DNA of 64,000 bases from Ipomoea triloba (taxonomy: Eukaryota > Streptophyta > Magnoliopsida > Solanales > Convolvulaceae), in the NCBI RefSeq assembly GCF_003576645.1, contig NC_044922.1, positions 12,073,326-12,137,325 on the forward strand, in the 5' to 3' direction. The notes beneath the pieces were generated by a model, which ran no database searches, was not told the origin of the DNA, and saw only the letters and a program-made list of their open reading frames with translations. Numbering within the stretch: the first letter of the stretch is position 1; each line of letters starts with the position of its first letter. The position numbers and the translations under genes were made by a program. Below are positions 1 through 9,649 of this stretch, piece by piece.

Positions 1-342
1 TCACCAATTTTGGGAATTTTCCGGCATTCCGCTAAATTTAGGTACAGAGTCCGTAATAATTTATCCCTTACAGTCCATTTAAAAATTCCCCTTGAACTAA
101 CTAGAATTTCAGGCTTAATCGTATGATACTTAATAATCAAATCTCTAGGAAAATTCGAATTGAATCTACATCCTTAAAATTTTCTCGGTTCGTGACCGGT
201 ACGTAGTTCGTAGCTTATCGATAACTAATCCTAAAAAAATTATTTCGAGCACCGAATCGTCTTCTCTTAAATGTCATAGCTTAAAAAAAATTATATCGCT
301 ATTCTCGAATTTTAACTATGCCGTAAAAACCGAGGGGTTACA
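1..342 (-). mobile_element. Ty3/gypsy LTR, 5' end, cut by the window edge
   Basis: Reverse-complemented, this stretch starts with TGTAACCCCTCGG and runs collinearly with the first 345 bases of the complete LTR at 48324-51178. It is therefore the start of a second LTR of the same family in the opposite orientation, continuing left of the window. The bases just right of it (343 on) are zinc-finger-gene 3' flank, so the element landed in the tandem array. No coding sequence is visible. The long LTR and TGTAAC ends fit the Tekay/Del type, which is an inference. Confidence 0.8.
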
Positions 343-724
343 ATATGTGTGTGTGTGTGTTATATGTATGGGCTTGTAATGGGTATCATATTTATTGTGT
401 TATATATATGAGATTGTAATAGCTAGGTATCAAGTTTGTTTATTGTATTATATGTATGGGATTATAAATTATAATAGGTAACATGTTTATATGTTGATAT
501 TGTGTTATGTGTAAGAGATTGTAATAAATATCATATTTGATTATTGTTTTGTATTGCAACTTATTGTTAAGAATTAAAATTTACAAAACTTGCAAAGTAT
601 TGTAAATAAATATATGTTAGCATTACTAAAAGAATTATAGTATGTCAATATATCTTCATACTTTGTAGACTCTTAGTTCTACAAGAACTTTGTACATAGT
701 CTATATATTGGAATGAAGGTGATT
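343..724 (+). repeat. 3' flank of a zinc-finger unit (GT-rich)
   Basis: It matches the 3' flanks at 4556-4860 and 8135-8340: a short GT run, then repeated TATATGTATGGG and ATTGTAATAGC-like phrases. A zinc-finger copy must lie, or have lain, to the left beyond the inserted LTR. No gene is present. Confidence 0.6.
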
Positions 725-738
725 AATAAAGGATAGAT

Positions 739-905
739 AACCCAATGGGGTAGCTCAAGTGGCAAGTGAGCTCTCTATGTGGGGAGCAATTTCGGGAGAA
801 CCTAGGTTCAATTCCCACAAGCGATGATTCCCCCTAGGCCAGCTCCCGTGCCTCCCGGAGTGAACGTGGGTGGACCCGAACCGTTAAACGGACGGAGAGA
901 AAAAA
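739..905 (+). mobile_element. tRNA-derived SINE
   Basis: The 5' part resembles a tRNA gene, with an A-box-like GGGGTAGCTCAAGTGG near 747 and a B-box-like GGTTCAATTCC near 804. A non-tRNA body and an A-rich tail follow. It is flanked by a perfect 14-bp direct repeat, AATAAAGGATAGAT, at 725-738 and 906-919, which is the signature of target-primed insertion. At about 167 bp it has a typical plant SINE size. It encodes no protein; transcription would be by RNA polymerase III. Confidence 0.85.
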
Positions 906-953
906 AATAAAGGATAGATGTTTCTCACTCTATCTGGTTTTGTTTTTACTAAG

Positions 954-1213
954 TATATATACTTTATTTTTATTACTTTCATACAATTAGATAATATAAC
1001 TTTTCACAGAAGATACACCGAATTTCAGAACAAGTTATCAGCACGATACCCTAAATAACTGAGCATCCTCCCTTAATAAAATCTATATATACTTTATTTT
1101 TATTACTTTCATACAATCAGATAATATAACTTTTCACAGAGGATACACCGAATTTCAGAACAAGTTATCAGCACGATACCCTAAATAACTGAGTATCATC
1201 CCTTAATAAAATT
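954..1213 (+). repeat. Tandem duplication, 2 x ~130 bp
   Basis: Two head-to-tail copies with a period of 130 bases (for example ACTTTATTTT at 961 and 1091) differ at only a few positions. Each holds GTTATCAGCACGATACCC, a phrase that resembles the region just inside some plant LTR retrotransposons; that link is a guess. Confidence 0.8.
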
Positions 1214-1314
1214 TGAGATTTCAGGATGTTCAATATGTCTCTGAATATGACCAATGCATTGTTGTATCTGCTAATTAATTCCACCTTTGATTTCTTAATT
1301 TGAAATAATTCAAG

Positions 1315-1480
1315 ATGTGGAGGAACAATATTGTTGATGGATCTTCTTCCTTGAATTCGACCTCTTCCCCCTATCCAACTACAGCAAAATCATATTTGTG
1401 GTGTGTGTGGGAGGCAATTTAATAGCTACTAAGAAGTCTTTGGGCAAATAAGCTGAGGCTCCATGGTACCCTGGTAGAGA
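1315..1480 (+). pseudogene. C2H2 zinc-finger/EAR copy 1, broken
   Basis: It starts ATGTGGAGGAAC, aligned to the ATGTCTAGGAAC start of other copies, and the serine-rich leader can be read. An indel before the finger shifts the frame, and the finger region (TGTGGTGTGTGTGGGAGG) is out of frame and ends at a stop. The C-terminal half with the EAR motifs is missing. Confidence 0.7.
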
Positions 1481-1854
1481 TTTTAATGCATAATGATTAA
1501 TGACATCGTGCATCGTGCGTGCATGAAATTTAAAGACATGTTAATTGTATTATCATGCTTTAGCTAATGGCAGTTTAACTCCTTTTATAAAGAAACCACC
1601 GATCACAAAAACATAATGCATGTATATGTGAAAAAAAAAATGAAACTTATGCTACCTAGGATATCTTTATTATTCTCGTCTTGAATTTTTCACAAAATCA
1701 ATGTAGTAGGCTTAAACATATTGAACACTAGCAAAGTACAAATTAAATAATCTTTCCATCCTCTATATATTTATTCCCACCACCATTCCTTGCTAATCAA
1801 TAATGGTAATTAGTACAACACTAGCTTTCTTAATTTGAAACAAATATAATCAAG
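1481..1854 (+). promoter_or_regulatory. Promoter-like flank of zinc-finger copy 2
   Basis: This is the conserved upstream module of the array. It contains the CTCCTTTTATAAAGAAACCACCGA-type block and a TATA-like CTCTATATATTTATTCC near 1759, about 95 bases before the ATG-equivalent. The same module precedes most other copies, so it was duplicated with the gene. Confidence 0.45.
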
Positions 1855-2076
1855 ATGTCTAGGAACATCTCTGATGGCTCTTCTTCTTTGAATTCTCCTC
1901 CCCTGGCCAATCAAAACAGAATCATATATGTGGCCTGTGTGGGAGACGGTTTAACTGCCGCCAAGCACTCTTCGGACACATGAGGCTCTATCGTACCCGT
2001 GTGTGGAGAGGAGTCTTGCCTCCTGTTGCTTTGGATAGAGGTCAATTCACCAATGTGCTACCACAACTTGGAGTAA
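1855..2076 (+). pseudogene. C2H2 zinc-finger/EAR copy 2, frameshifted
   Basis: The frame opens as MSRNISDGSSSLNSPP. A deletion in the proline/glutamine linker then throws the finger out of frame. In the other frame a finger with QALFGHMRL can still be read, but the last zinc-binding His is Tyr. Similarity ends shortly after the RGQFTNVLP block, before the EAR motifs. Confidence 0.75.
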
Positions 2077-3402
2077 ATCTAATATTTGGTGTTAATTATA
2101 GTAATTATTTTCCTTAATTAGCTTTATTAGTACAATTTTTTCTCTTCAATGTTGGTGTGTTACATTACATTTAAAATTAAAGGCACATTTAAAAAAAATA
2201 CTCCGTAATAACATAACTAATGTCTCTTGCAGTTCCATGTTACACGTACAACTACTCATACGCATTCGCACCTGAATACATACACATACAAACATGCATG
2301 CATGTGACCACTCTATATATATACACTTGCCTAATTTTATAATAGAAATATCATAAGTATTTATTTTTAATTACTTTTTTAACATTTCTATATATTATAA
2401 TTTCCTTTTTATTTCTTAGCATTTGTGATTTTGTAAATCAATACTAAACATATTAAAAATGGGTCAATGTAGTTCCTAGTTTTCAATTTCAACTAATTTG
2501 ATTCTCAAATTGTATAAAATTTCATCAATTATACCTTTTGAGGGATTAAAATTTAAAACGATGATTTCTCCATTTTTATAATTTTGTCAATTTCATCATC
2601 GAAGGATTTGATTGATGAAATTTTAAACAATTCTAGGATAAAATTATTTGAAATTAAAAACTAGAGACTACATTGATATATAGTTAGTTGAGAAATAATT
2701 GAGGAATAAAAATATATGATTTCCCAACAACAAAAACAACAACAACACTAATAATGCCAACTATATTATGTAGTGTGATGATGCATTTGTTACCATTCTA
2801 AATGGGTGGTCACATGATAGAACTCAATGACGGGGCGTTAATTCTTTGAGCTGAAATACATTTAAAAAGTATAAATTAGATTCTACCTTGTAAAGAATTG
2901 TGTATTTAAAAAAAGAAAAAAAGCGATACATAAGTGATTATATTCCATATTACTTTCTCTCTCTTTCCGTGCTTTCTGTGTTGTTGCGTTACATTTAAAG
3001 TACACATTCTTTAACACACAAACAATGTGAATTTTATGTGCATTCATTTTGAAAACATTAAAATTGAATTAGAGAAAATAACAATCATTTGGTAAGATTT
3101 CAAAAAAAAAAAAAAAACAATCATTTGGTCACAATCATCAATAAAATTAAGGAAATTATCAAAATGGTCCCTTACCACCATAGTGGAAGGCATGATTCCA
3201 AGCGGATGGGTTCATATTTTGGATTCCATCTGTAAGGATTGAAAACTAATTTGGTTAATTAAATTAATTTTCGTTAGGTGATGGATTTCAAAATTTTTAT
3301 GCGCTGATTAGATTGGATGGGGAAAAAACTAATTATAATAAATATCATATTTTTTTTATTATTTCGTATTGCATTTGCTTTCTTAATTTAGAGCAATTGA
3401 AT
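2077..3402. other. AT-rich spacer of the array, no gene
   Basis: It consists of blocks that recur at 8880-9480, 18479-18940 and 22986-23480, with no convincing reading frame. The 2077-2232 block is the one found inverted at 18322-18478. From about 2910 the sequence matches 23480-23830. Confidence 0.6.
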
Positions 3403-3545
3403 ATGTCTAGGAATAATGCTGATGGCACTTCTTACGTGAATTATCCTCCCCTTGCCCCGCCATAGCAAAATCATATATGTGGCCTGTGTACGTGGGAATA
3501 AACTGCTAAACACTCTTCAGGCACATGAGGCTCCAGGTAGCCAAG
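3403..3545 (+). pseudogene. C2H2 zinc-finger/EAR copy 3, early TAG
   Basis: It opens with ATGTCTAGGAATAATGCT and has the serine-rich leader. A TAG stands where other copies suggest an ancestral CAG (CCA TAG CAA AAT CAT), and the finger that follows lacks bases. It stops at the CACATGAGGCTCCA block, and no C-terminal part remains. Confidence 0.7.
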
Positions 3546-3852
3546 TGTGGACATTTTAATACATAATGATCGATGGCAACGTGCATCATGCGTGCATGTA
3601 TTTTACAAACATCTAAATTGACTTTGAGAAAATGATCATTTTGATATCAATAATGAATCAAATTGAAAAAATTATTAAAATGGCCCCGACTACTATATTT
3701 GATAATCAATTTCTCATTCACTCATTATCCATTTTGAACATACAATATATCAGTTTCTTTTTATGAAAATCCAAATCGAATTTGACCCGATTCAAATTGA
3801 GGGTGGACGTCATTGATATGTGTACCACAATGATATTAACACCAGAATTGCA

Positions 3853-4146
3853 CTTTTTTGTTTTGGTTGATTTTAAATGATTTAGTTAATGGCCGGCAAA
3901 CTCCTTTTGTAAAAAAATCACCGACCACGGAAAAACAATGCATATATGTTGTGAACAAAAAGAAGAAGAAAAACATGGAAGTAAAATTAAAGCAACTCAG
4001 TTCATATTTGTCATCCTCGTTCATGAAAACAGCAAAGTATAAATATTTCCCCCCTCTATATATTAATTCTTCACCACCATTCGCTGATCATCACTAGAAA
4101 TAAATTCAACATTTGTTTTCGTAATTTGAAGCTATAAAAGATTTCT
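3853..4146 (+). promoter_or_regulatory. Promoter-like region of the intact zinc-finger gene at 4147
   Basis: The shared upstream module runs from the GATTTAGTTAATGGCCGGC block through an A-rich tract to CCTCTATATATTAATTC near 4052. That TATA-like element sits about 90 bases before the start codon, a reasonable position for a core promoter with a short leader. The same layout before other copies supports a functional origin. Confidence 0.5.
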
Positions 4147-4533
4147 ATGAACCATGCTAATGGCTCTTCTTCCTTCAATTCTCTTCCACCTGCCCAGGCA
4201 CAACAGAATCATATTTGCACCGAGTGTGGGAGGTTGTTTAACCGCCGCCAAGCACTTCTTGGGCACGTGAGGCTTCATGGTAGTTATGGGTGGAGAATCA
4301 TCTACCCTCATCTTTTCAATAGAGGCCATTTGGCCAATGTGCTGCCAAGACCTGGAATTCCTGCAGTCGAAGGTCAAGTTGCGGCTGCCCCTCCTCCTCC
4401 TATAGCTGCCCCACCCCCTCCCGCATATAATGCTCCATTGGCTCAGCCCGAAGTACCTGTCGAACTGCCGGATCTGAATGAGCCTCGGCATTACGGTGTG
4501 CCTGATTTGAATTTTCCTCCTCCGCCCGCTTAA
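4147..4533 (+). CDS. Small single-C2H2 zinc-finger protein with two DLN/EAR motifs
   Basis: The product is 128 aa and intronless. A short Ser/Asn-rich leader precedes one C2H2 finger with ligands C24, C27, H40 and H44 (C-X2-C-X12-H-X3-H). The helix carries QALLGH where plant fingers usually have QALGGH. A Pro/Ala-rich linker leads to LPDLNEP (107-113) and a terminal PDLNFPPPPA. DLN motifs of this type are known EAR repression motifs that recruit TOPLESS-type co-repressors, so a nuclear transcriptional repressor is likely; the target is unknown. The usual array start ATGTCT reads ATTTCT here, so translation must begin two codons later, at ATGAACCAT. It is one of two intact copies in a decayed array, and expression is unproven. 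Confidence 0.85.
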   Translation: MNHANGSSSFNSLPPAQAQQNHICTECGRLFNRRQALLGHVRLHGSYGWRIIYPHLFNRGHLANVLPRPGIPAVEGQVAAAPPPPIAAPPPPAYNAPLAQPEVPVELPDLNEPRHYGVPDLNFPPPPA

Positions 4534-5433
4534 AGCTAGTTATATATGTGGTTTCACGCATGTATGCATATGTGTGTGTTATATGTATATGTTATATGTA
4601 TGTGATTGTAATCGATATCATGCTTGTATATTGTGTTATATGTATGGGCTTGTAATGGGTATCATATTTATTGTGTTATATGTATGAGAATTTGTTTATT
4701 GTATTATATGTATGGGATTATAAATTATAATAGGTAACATGCTTGTTTATTGTGTTATAAGTAAGAGATTGTAATAAATATCATGTTTGATTATTGTTTT
4801 GTATTGCAACTTATTGTTATGAATGAAAATTTACAAAACTTGTTATTAATGAAAATATAAAATTCGAATTCAATTGATCGACCCGATTCAAATTGAGAAT
4901 GGACCTCATTGATATGTGTACCACAAAATAAGCACTTACAGGGTTATAGTGACATTTTTACTAAAATTTCCAACATCAACGTACTTCCAATATGAGTTTC
5001 ACCCGTCTCAAACTATCCATCTATAGCTTAAATTGTTTGAAAATGTGATAACAATATGGAATTTTCTTAAATATTATATGCATTTGATTTATGAAAAATT
5101 ACACATCCAATACTTGAAGTTGTGAGCCCTATACGGGAATTATGGTTACCCTACCTATAACCCTATCACAAGTGTTTGGCTTTTATTATTTACTCTAATA
5201 AAAGAAATAAAACAGACCTAGGGATATAAACATACAATGATTTATGTGGTAAGTTAATGTGATTGATTATTTTCAATATAATAGTTCATGACACAATCAA
5301 ACTGCACATACATTTACTGTAGTATTCACTATAGTTCACATAATTGTTTTGAGATTAAAATTTATTAAGTTATCAATATCAAAGTCCAATTTTATTTTTT
5401 TTTAGAAGTGTTAAGTAAAGCAAGACATCCAAG
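4534..5433 (+). other. 3' flank of the zinc-finger gene and spacer
   Basis: It begins with the shared GT-rich flank (4556-4860). After that comes AT-rich DNA (4920-5160 and 5350-5410) with fragments similar to 5880-6060. No gene is seen. Confidence 0.5.
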
Positions 5434-5490
5434 ATGTGGACCAACAATGCTGATAATGGCTCTTCTTCCTTGAATTCTCCTCGCCCTGGC
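5434..5490 (+). pseudogene. C2H2 zinc-finger copy, N-terminal fragment only
   Basis: ATGTGGACCAACAATGCT and the serine-rich leader (NGSSSLNSPRPG) match the array genes. At about 5490 the sequence turns into unrelated DNA that holds no finger. The open frame continues to 5778, but that extension looks accidental. Confidence 0.6.
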
Positions 5491-5746
5491 GGTGACCATG
5501 GAAGCGATTCCATAAATAGGAGAGTGCACAAAAATAGGAAGATTTTAAAAGCTGGACATAATGGGAAAAGAGCATTTGGGGATTGCGTTCACGCAGCATC
5601 TCCTCGCCCACATCATTTGTCAGTCCATCACACCGTTTGGCCACATCCCTCACTGAGGTCCTCAGGCAAAAGCCCTCGCTCATTGAGGTCAGAAATGCAA
5701 GTCCCAAATGCGTTTGTTAATTTATTTATTTTTTCAATTGTTAACC

Positions 5747-5812
5747 ACAAACGCAAGTGGGACTTGCGTTTGAAGTAAAAATACTTCAAAAACACAAGTG
5801 GGACTTGTGTTC
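5747..5812. repeat. Two adjacent short hairpins with a common core
   Basis: AAACGCAAGT-GGG-ACTTGCGTTT is followed closely by ACACAAGT-GGG-ACTTGTGT. Both fold on a GGG loop and share the core AAGTGGGACTT. They lie in the foreign DNA joined to the truncated zinc-finger copy at 5434. Their function is unknown. Confidence 0.6.
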
Positions 5813-7110
5813 ATCATTAAAAAAAATGTCTCCTTCAAAAGTGGCCTCACCGTATTGCAAAATTACCTTGCAATGTTTGCTAAAATTTCCAACATCAACT
5901 TACTGCCAGTACTAGTTTCACTAGTCTCAAACTATCCATCTATAGCTTAAATTGTTTGGGGAATGTGATAACAATATGGAATTTTCTTGAATATTATATG
6001 CATTTGATTTATGGGAAATTACACAACCAATACTTGAAGAGGCAATTTGAGAAGAGTTTACCTTGTAACATTACATGAATATTATATTTCAATTCATGTA
6101 ATGTATGCCAAAGATCTTGTGGTTTAGTAGTACCCGATGTCCCGATTTACACTCTCACATGGATGATGGGAGTGGGTTTGAGCCTTGTAGTACTCAAAAA
6201 AAAAAATTTACTACATGTACTGTAATATTTGTTGTTTATTTTTTGATATGACAATATATTATTAGTATATTATTAGTAGTAATGTGCATGTAAATTATTT
6301 TTCTGTTTTATTTATTCAAGGTACATGTAATTTAAATACTCATTATATTTTAATACCATATTGAATTTTTGTTACCACTACCAATGTGGAAAATGAGATG
6401 AAAGGAAAAACAAAGTTGTTTTGTTCTTACCAGCCAACCTTCGATTGATATGAATAATTGCACACAACTTAATTGAAACATTGTCCAACCGACTCTAACG
6501 AACATGACGGTTAATTAGCTTATTAAATTTTGAATATGCTGAAATTTATGAATTATCTTTTTTTTCCTAATGAATGATGCCTTAATTTAAAAAGTGTTAT
6601 TAAGATGTTTAATCAACCTCTAATTTTGTGTAATATATTGAGGTTATGAACTCCAATTTCAATTCACACTTTATGATTGAGGTTATAATCTTGAGAATTA
6701 CAGACAATTACGTTTTAATATAACTTGACAGAATGGTAATGATAAATTTAACTATATTGATTTGATAATTAATCTAGTCATTTTAATTAAAAGTAACTTC
6801 TAGTATATATATATAAATGAAACGTTACCTAATCTATTTGTTGATATCAACACAACAATTGCATTTTTTTGTTGAGGTTGGTTTTAGACGTGATTTAGTT
6901 GGCCGGCAAACTCCTTTTCTAAAGAAACTACCGACCACGGAAAAACAATGAATATATGTTGTGAAAAAAAAAAAAGAGAAGAAAAAATGGAACTAAAGCT
7001 ACTTAGTTCATTTTTGTCATCCTAGTCTCGTTCATAAAACAACGTACATTTTGTTGATCATCACAAGTAATTAATTCAACATTTGTTTTCTTAATTTGAA
7101 GCAATTCAAG
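5813..7110. other. Spacer; left part of a segmental duplication
   Basis: It is AT-rich and has no gene. From about 6205 it is collinear with 18945 onward, including the phrase TTGTCCAACCGACTCTAACG at 6481 and 19207. The promoter-like module appears again at 6850-7110. Confidence 0.6.
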
Positions 7111-7304
7111 ATGTCTAGGAACAATGCTAATGGCTCTTCTTCCTTCAATTCTCTTCCACCTGCCACAACAAAATCATATTTGCACCGTATGTGGAGGGTG
7201 GTTTAACAGCCGCCAAGCACTTTTTGGGCACATGAGGCTCCATGATAATCTTGGGTGAAGAACGCCTACCCTCATTTTTTCAATAGAGGCCATGTGACAC
7301 CCCG
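7111..7304 (+). pseudogene. C2H2 zinc-finger/EAR copy, broken
   Basis: It starts MSRNNANGSSSFNSLPP. A deletion in the Pro/Gln linker shifts the finger out of frame, and a TGA interrupts the GWRxxYPH block in the finger's frame. Similarity stops at AATAGAGGCCATGTG, where a stretch beginning TGACACCCCGAAATTTCG replaces the 3' half. The same junction occurs at 20025, so it predates the segmental duplication. Confidence 0.75.
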
Positions 7305-7429
7305 AAATTTCGTCTACCATTTTTGTTACAAAATGCTTTTGGTTCGTCACTAAATGAAACGTTGCCTAATCTTTTTGTTGATATTAATACCACAATTGCA
7401 CTTTTTTATTGATGTTAATTTTAGATGAT

Positions 7430-7689
7430 TTAGTTAAGGCCGGCAAACTCCTTTTGTAAAGAAACAATCGATCACGGAAAAACAACGCATATATGTTCTG
7501 AAAAAAAAAAAAGAGAAGAAAAACATGAAATTAAAGCTACTTAGTTCATCTTTCTCATCCTAATCTCATTCATGAAATCACCGTGGGAGGAGTAAGAATA
7601 TTATATTGTACGTTTGCAAAGCATAAATATTTCTCTCCTCTACATATTAATTCTTCAACATTTGTTTTCTTAATTTGAAGCAATTCAAG
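7430..7689 (+). promoter_or_regulatory. Promoter-like region of the intact zinc-finger gene at 7690
   Basis: The shared upstream module is present, with a weaker TATA-like CTCTACATATTAATTC near 7638 (TACATA instead of TATATA), about 50 bases before the ATG. The same change is seen at 20366, in the duplicate of this segment. Confidence 0.45.
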
Positions 7690-8082
7690 ATGTCTAGAAA
7701 CAATGCTAATGGCTCTTCTTCCTTCAATTCTTTTCCACCTGCCCAGCCACAACAAAATCATATTTGCACTGTGTGTGGGAGGTTGTTTAACCGCCGCCAA
7801 GCACTTCTTGGGCACATGAGGCTCCATGGTAGTTATGGGTGGAGAATCCTCTACCCTCATCTTTTCAATAGAGGCCATTTGGCCAATGTGCTGCCAAGAC
7901 CAGGAATTCCTGCAGTCGGCGGTCAAGTTGCAGCTGCCCCGCCACCTCCTATAGCTGCCCCTCCCCCTCTTGCAAATAATGCTCCGCTGGCTCAGCCCGA
8001 AGCACCTGTTGAACTGCCCGATCTCAATGAGCCTCAGCATTACGGTGTGCCTGATCTGAATTTTCCTCCTCCGCCCGCTTAA
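7690..8082 (+). CDS. Small single-C2H2 zinc-finger protein with two DLN/EAR motifs
   Basis: The product is 130 aa and intronless. I took the ATG of MSRNNANG because it is conserved at the start of most copies and no upstream ATG is in frame. The finger ligands are C26, C29, H42 and H46, with QALLGH in the helix. After a proline/alanine-rich linker come LPDLNEP (109-115) and a terminal PDLNFPPPPA, both DLN-type EAR motifs. It should act as a nuclear repressor like its neighbour at 4147, from which it differs at about ten residues; by eye most base changes between the two are silent, which hints at selection on the protein. A long GT microsatellite follows five bases after the stop. It is the best-preserved array member. 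Confidence 0.87.
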   Translation: MSRNNANGSSSFNSFPPAQPQQNHICTVCGRLFNRRQALLGHMRLHGSYGWRILYPHLFNRGHLANVLPRPGIPAVGGQVAAAPPPPIAAPPPLANNAPLAQPEAPVELPDLNEPQHYGVPDLNFPPPPA

Positions 8083-8086
8083 AGCT

Positions 8087-8088
8087 GC

Positions 8089-8136
<48 letters not shown>
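8087..8136 (+). repeat. (TG)n microsatellite in the 3' flank
   Basis: A nearly pure TG run lies immediately after the stop codon of the gene at 7690. A similar run at 20510-20553 replaces most of the coding region in the duplicated copy. Confidence 0.9.
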
Positions 8137-8137
<1 letters not shown>

Positions 8138-8689
8138 TTATATGTATATGTTATATGTATGTTTGTATATTGTGTTATATGTATGGGCTTGTAATGGGTA
8201 TCATATTTATTGTGTTATATGTATGAGATTGTAATAGCTAGGTATCAAGTTTGTTTATTGTATAATATGTATGGGATTATAAACTATAATAGGTAACATG
8301 TTTGTTTATTGTGTTATGTGTAAGAGATTGCAATATCAGTGACAACGTGCATCGTGCGTGCATGAATTTTAAAAACATCTTAATTGTATTATCATGCTTT
8401 AGCTAATGGCAATTTAACTCCTTTTATAAAGAAACCACCCACCACGAAAACATAATGTATGTATGTTGTGGAAAAAAATGGAACTTATGCTACCTAGAAT
8501 ATCTTAATCATTCTCGTCTTCAATCATTCACAAAATTAATAACGTAGTAGGCTTAAACATAATGAACACTAGAAAAGTACATACAATTAATCTTTCCATC
8601 CTCTATATATTAATTCCCACCACCATTCCTTGATCATCAATAATGGTAATTAGTACAACACTAGCTTTCTTAATTTGAAGCAAATCAAG

Positions 8690-8860
8690 ATGTCTAGGAA
8701 CATTTCTGATGACTTTCTTTCTTGAACTCTCCTCCCTTGACCAGCCACAACAAAATCATATATGTGGCCTGTGTGGGAGGCGGTTTAACAGCGGCCAAGC
8801 ACTCTTCAGGAACATATATAAGGCTCCATCGTAACCGCGTGTGGAGAAGAGTTTTCCTTA
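8690..8860 (+). pseudogene. C2H2 zinc-finger/EAR copy, broken
   Basis: It opens MSRNISDDFLS and reaches a TGA after about eleven codons. The finger can be followed at the DNA level (TGTGGCCTGTGTGGGAGGCGG) but has lost the frame, and an extra ATAT sits inside the second zinc-binding region. The C-terminal half is absent. Confidence 0.7.
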
Positions 8861-9489
8861 ATTAGCTTAGTAGTACAGTTTTTTCTCTTCAATGCTTGTG
8901 TGTTACATTACATTAAAAATTAAAGGCACATTTAAAAAAAATACTCCGTAATAACATAACGAATGTCTATTGCATTTCCATGTTACACGTACAACTACTC
9001 ATACGTATTCGCACATGAATACATACACATACAAACATACATGCATGTGACCACTACTAGCTATATATATACACTTGCCTAATTTTATAATACAAATATT
9101 ATAAATATTTATTTTTAATTACTTTTTTCATTTATCTATATATTATAATTTCCTTTTTATTTCTTAACATTCATGAGTTTGTAAATCACTACTAAAAAAA
9201 TTAATAATGGGTCAATTTATTTCATAGGTTTCAATTTCAACTAAATTGATCCTAAAATTGTATAAAATTTCGTCAATTAGCCCTTCTGAGGGATTAAAAT
9301 GATGATTTTTCCTTTTTTATAATTTCGGCAATTTTATCCTCGAAAGATTTATTAATTGACGAAATTTTAAATAATTCAGTGATAAAATTATTTGAAATTA
9401 AAAACTAGAGACTACAATAATATATAGTTAGTTGAGAAATAATTGAGGAATAAAAATAGTGATTTTCCTATAATAATAACAACAACAAC
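8861..9489. other. Array spacer, no gene
   Basis: It is collinear with 2100-2740 and 22990-23340. It ends in an AAC-rich tract, where the LINE begins. Confidence 0.6.
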
Positions 9490-9649
9490 AACGATTGAAT
9501 ACACCCCCAAGCATCGTAAGTATTCTCTCCCTAGGACTTCTAGGGTTTTCTCTTTTCTCCTAGTTCGTGCTAGGGTTTCCAGTCGTTTTCTTTGCTTTTT
9601 CCGGTATCTGCTCCGGTGTTTTCTTCTCTGTCTTGACGAAGGTGTGATC

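Noticed and set aside
739..812. Functional tRNA gene
   Set aside because: A- and B-box-like parts are present, but the cloverleaf does not close, and the A tail and 14-bp TSD show a SINE.
4132..4491. Minus-strand frame opposite the zinc-finger gene (also 7570-8040)
   Set aside because: They are shadows of the plus-strand coding sequence. The finger and DLN motifs identify the plus strand.
8087..8136. CRISPR-like or other array
   Set aside because: It is a simple TG microsatellite. No spaced repeats of CRISPR type occur in the window, and none are expected in plant DNA.
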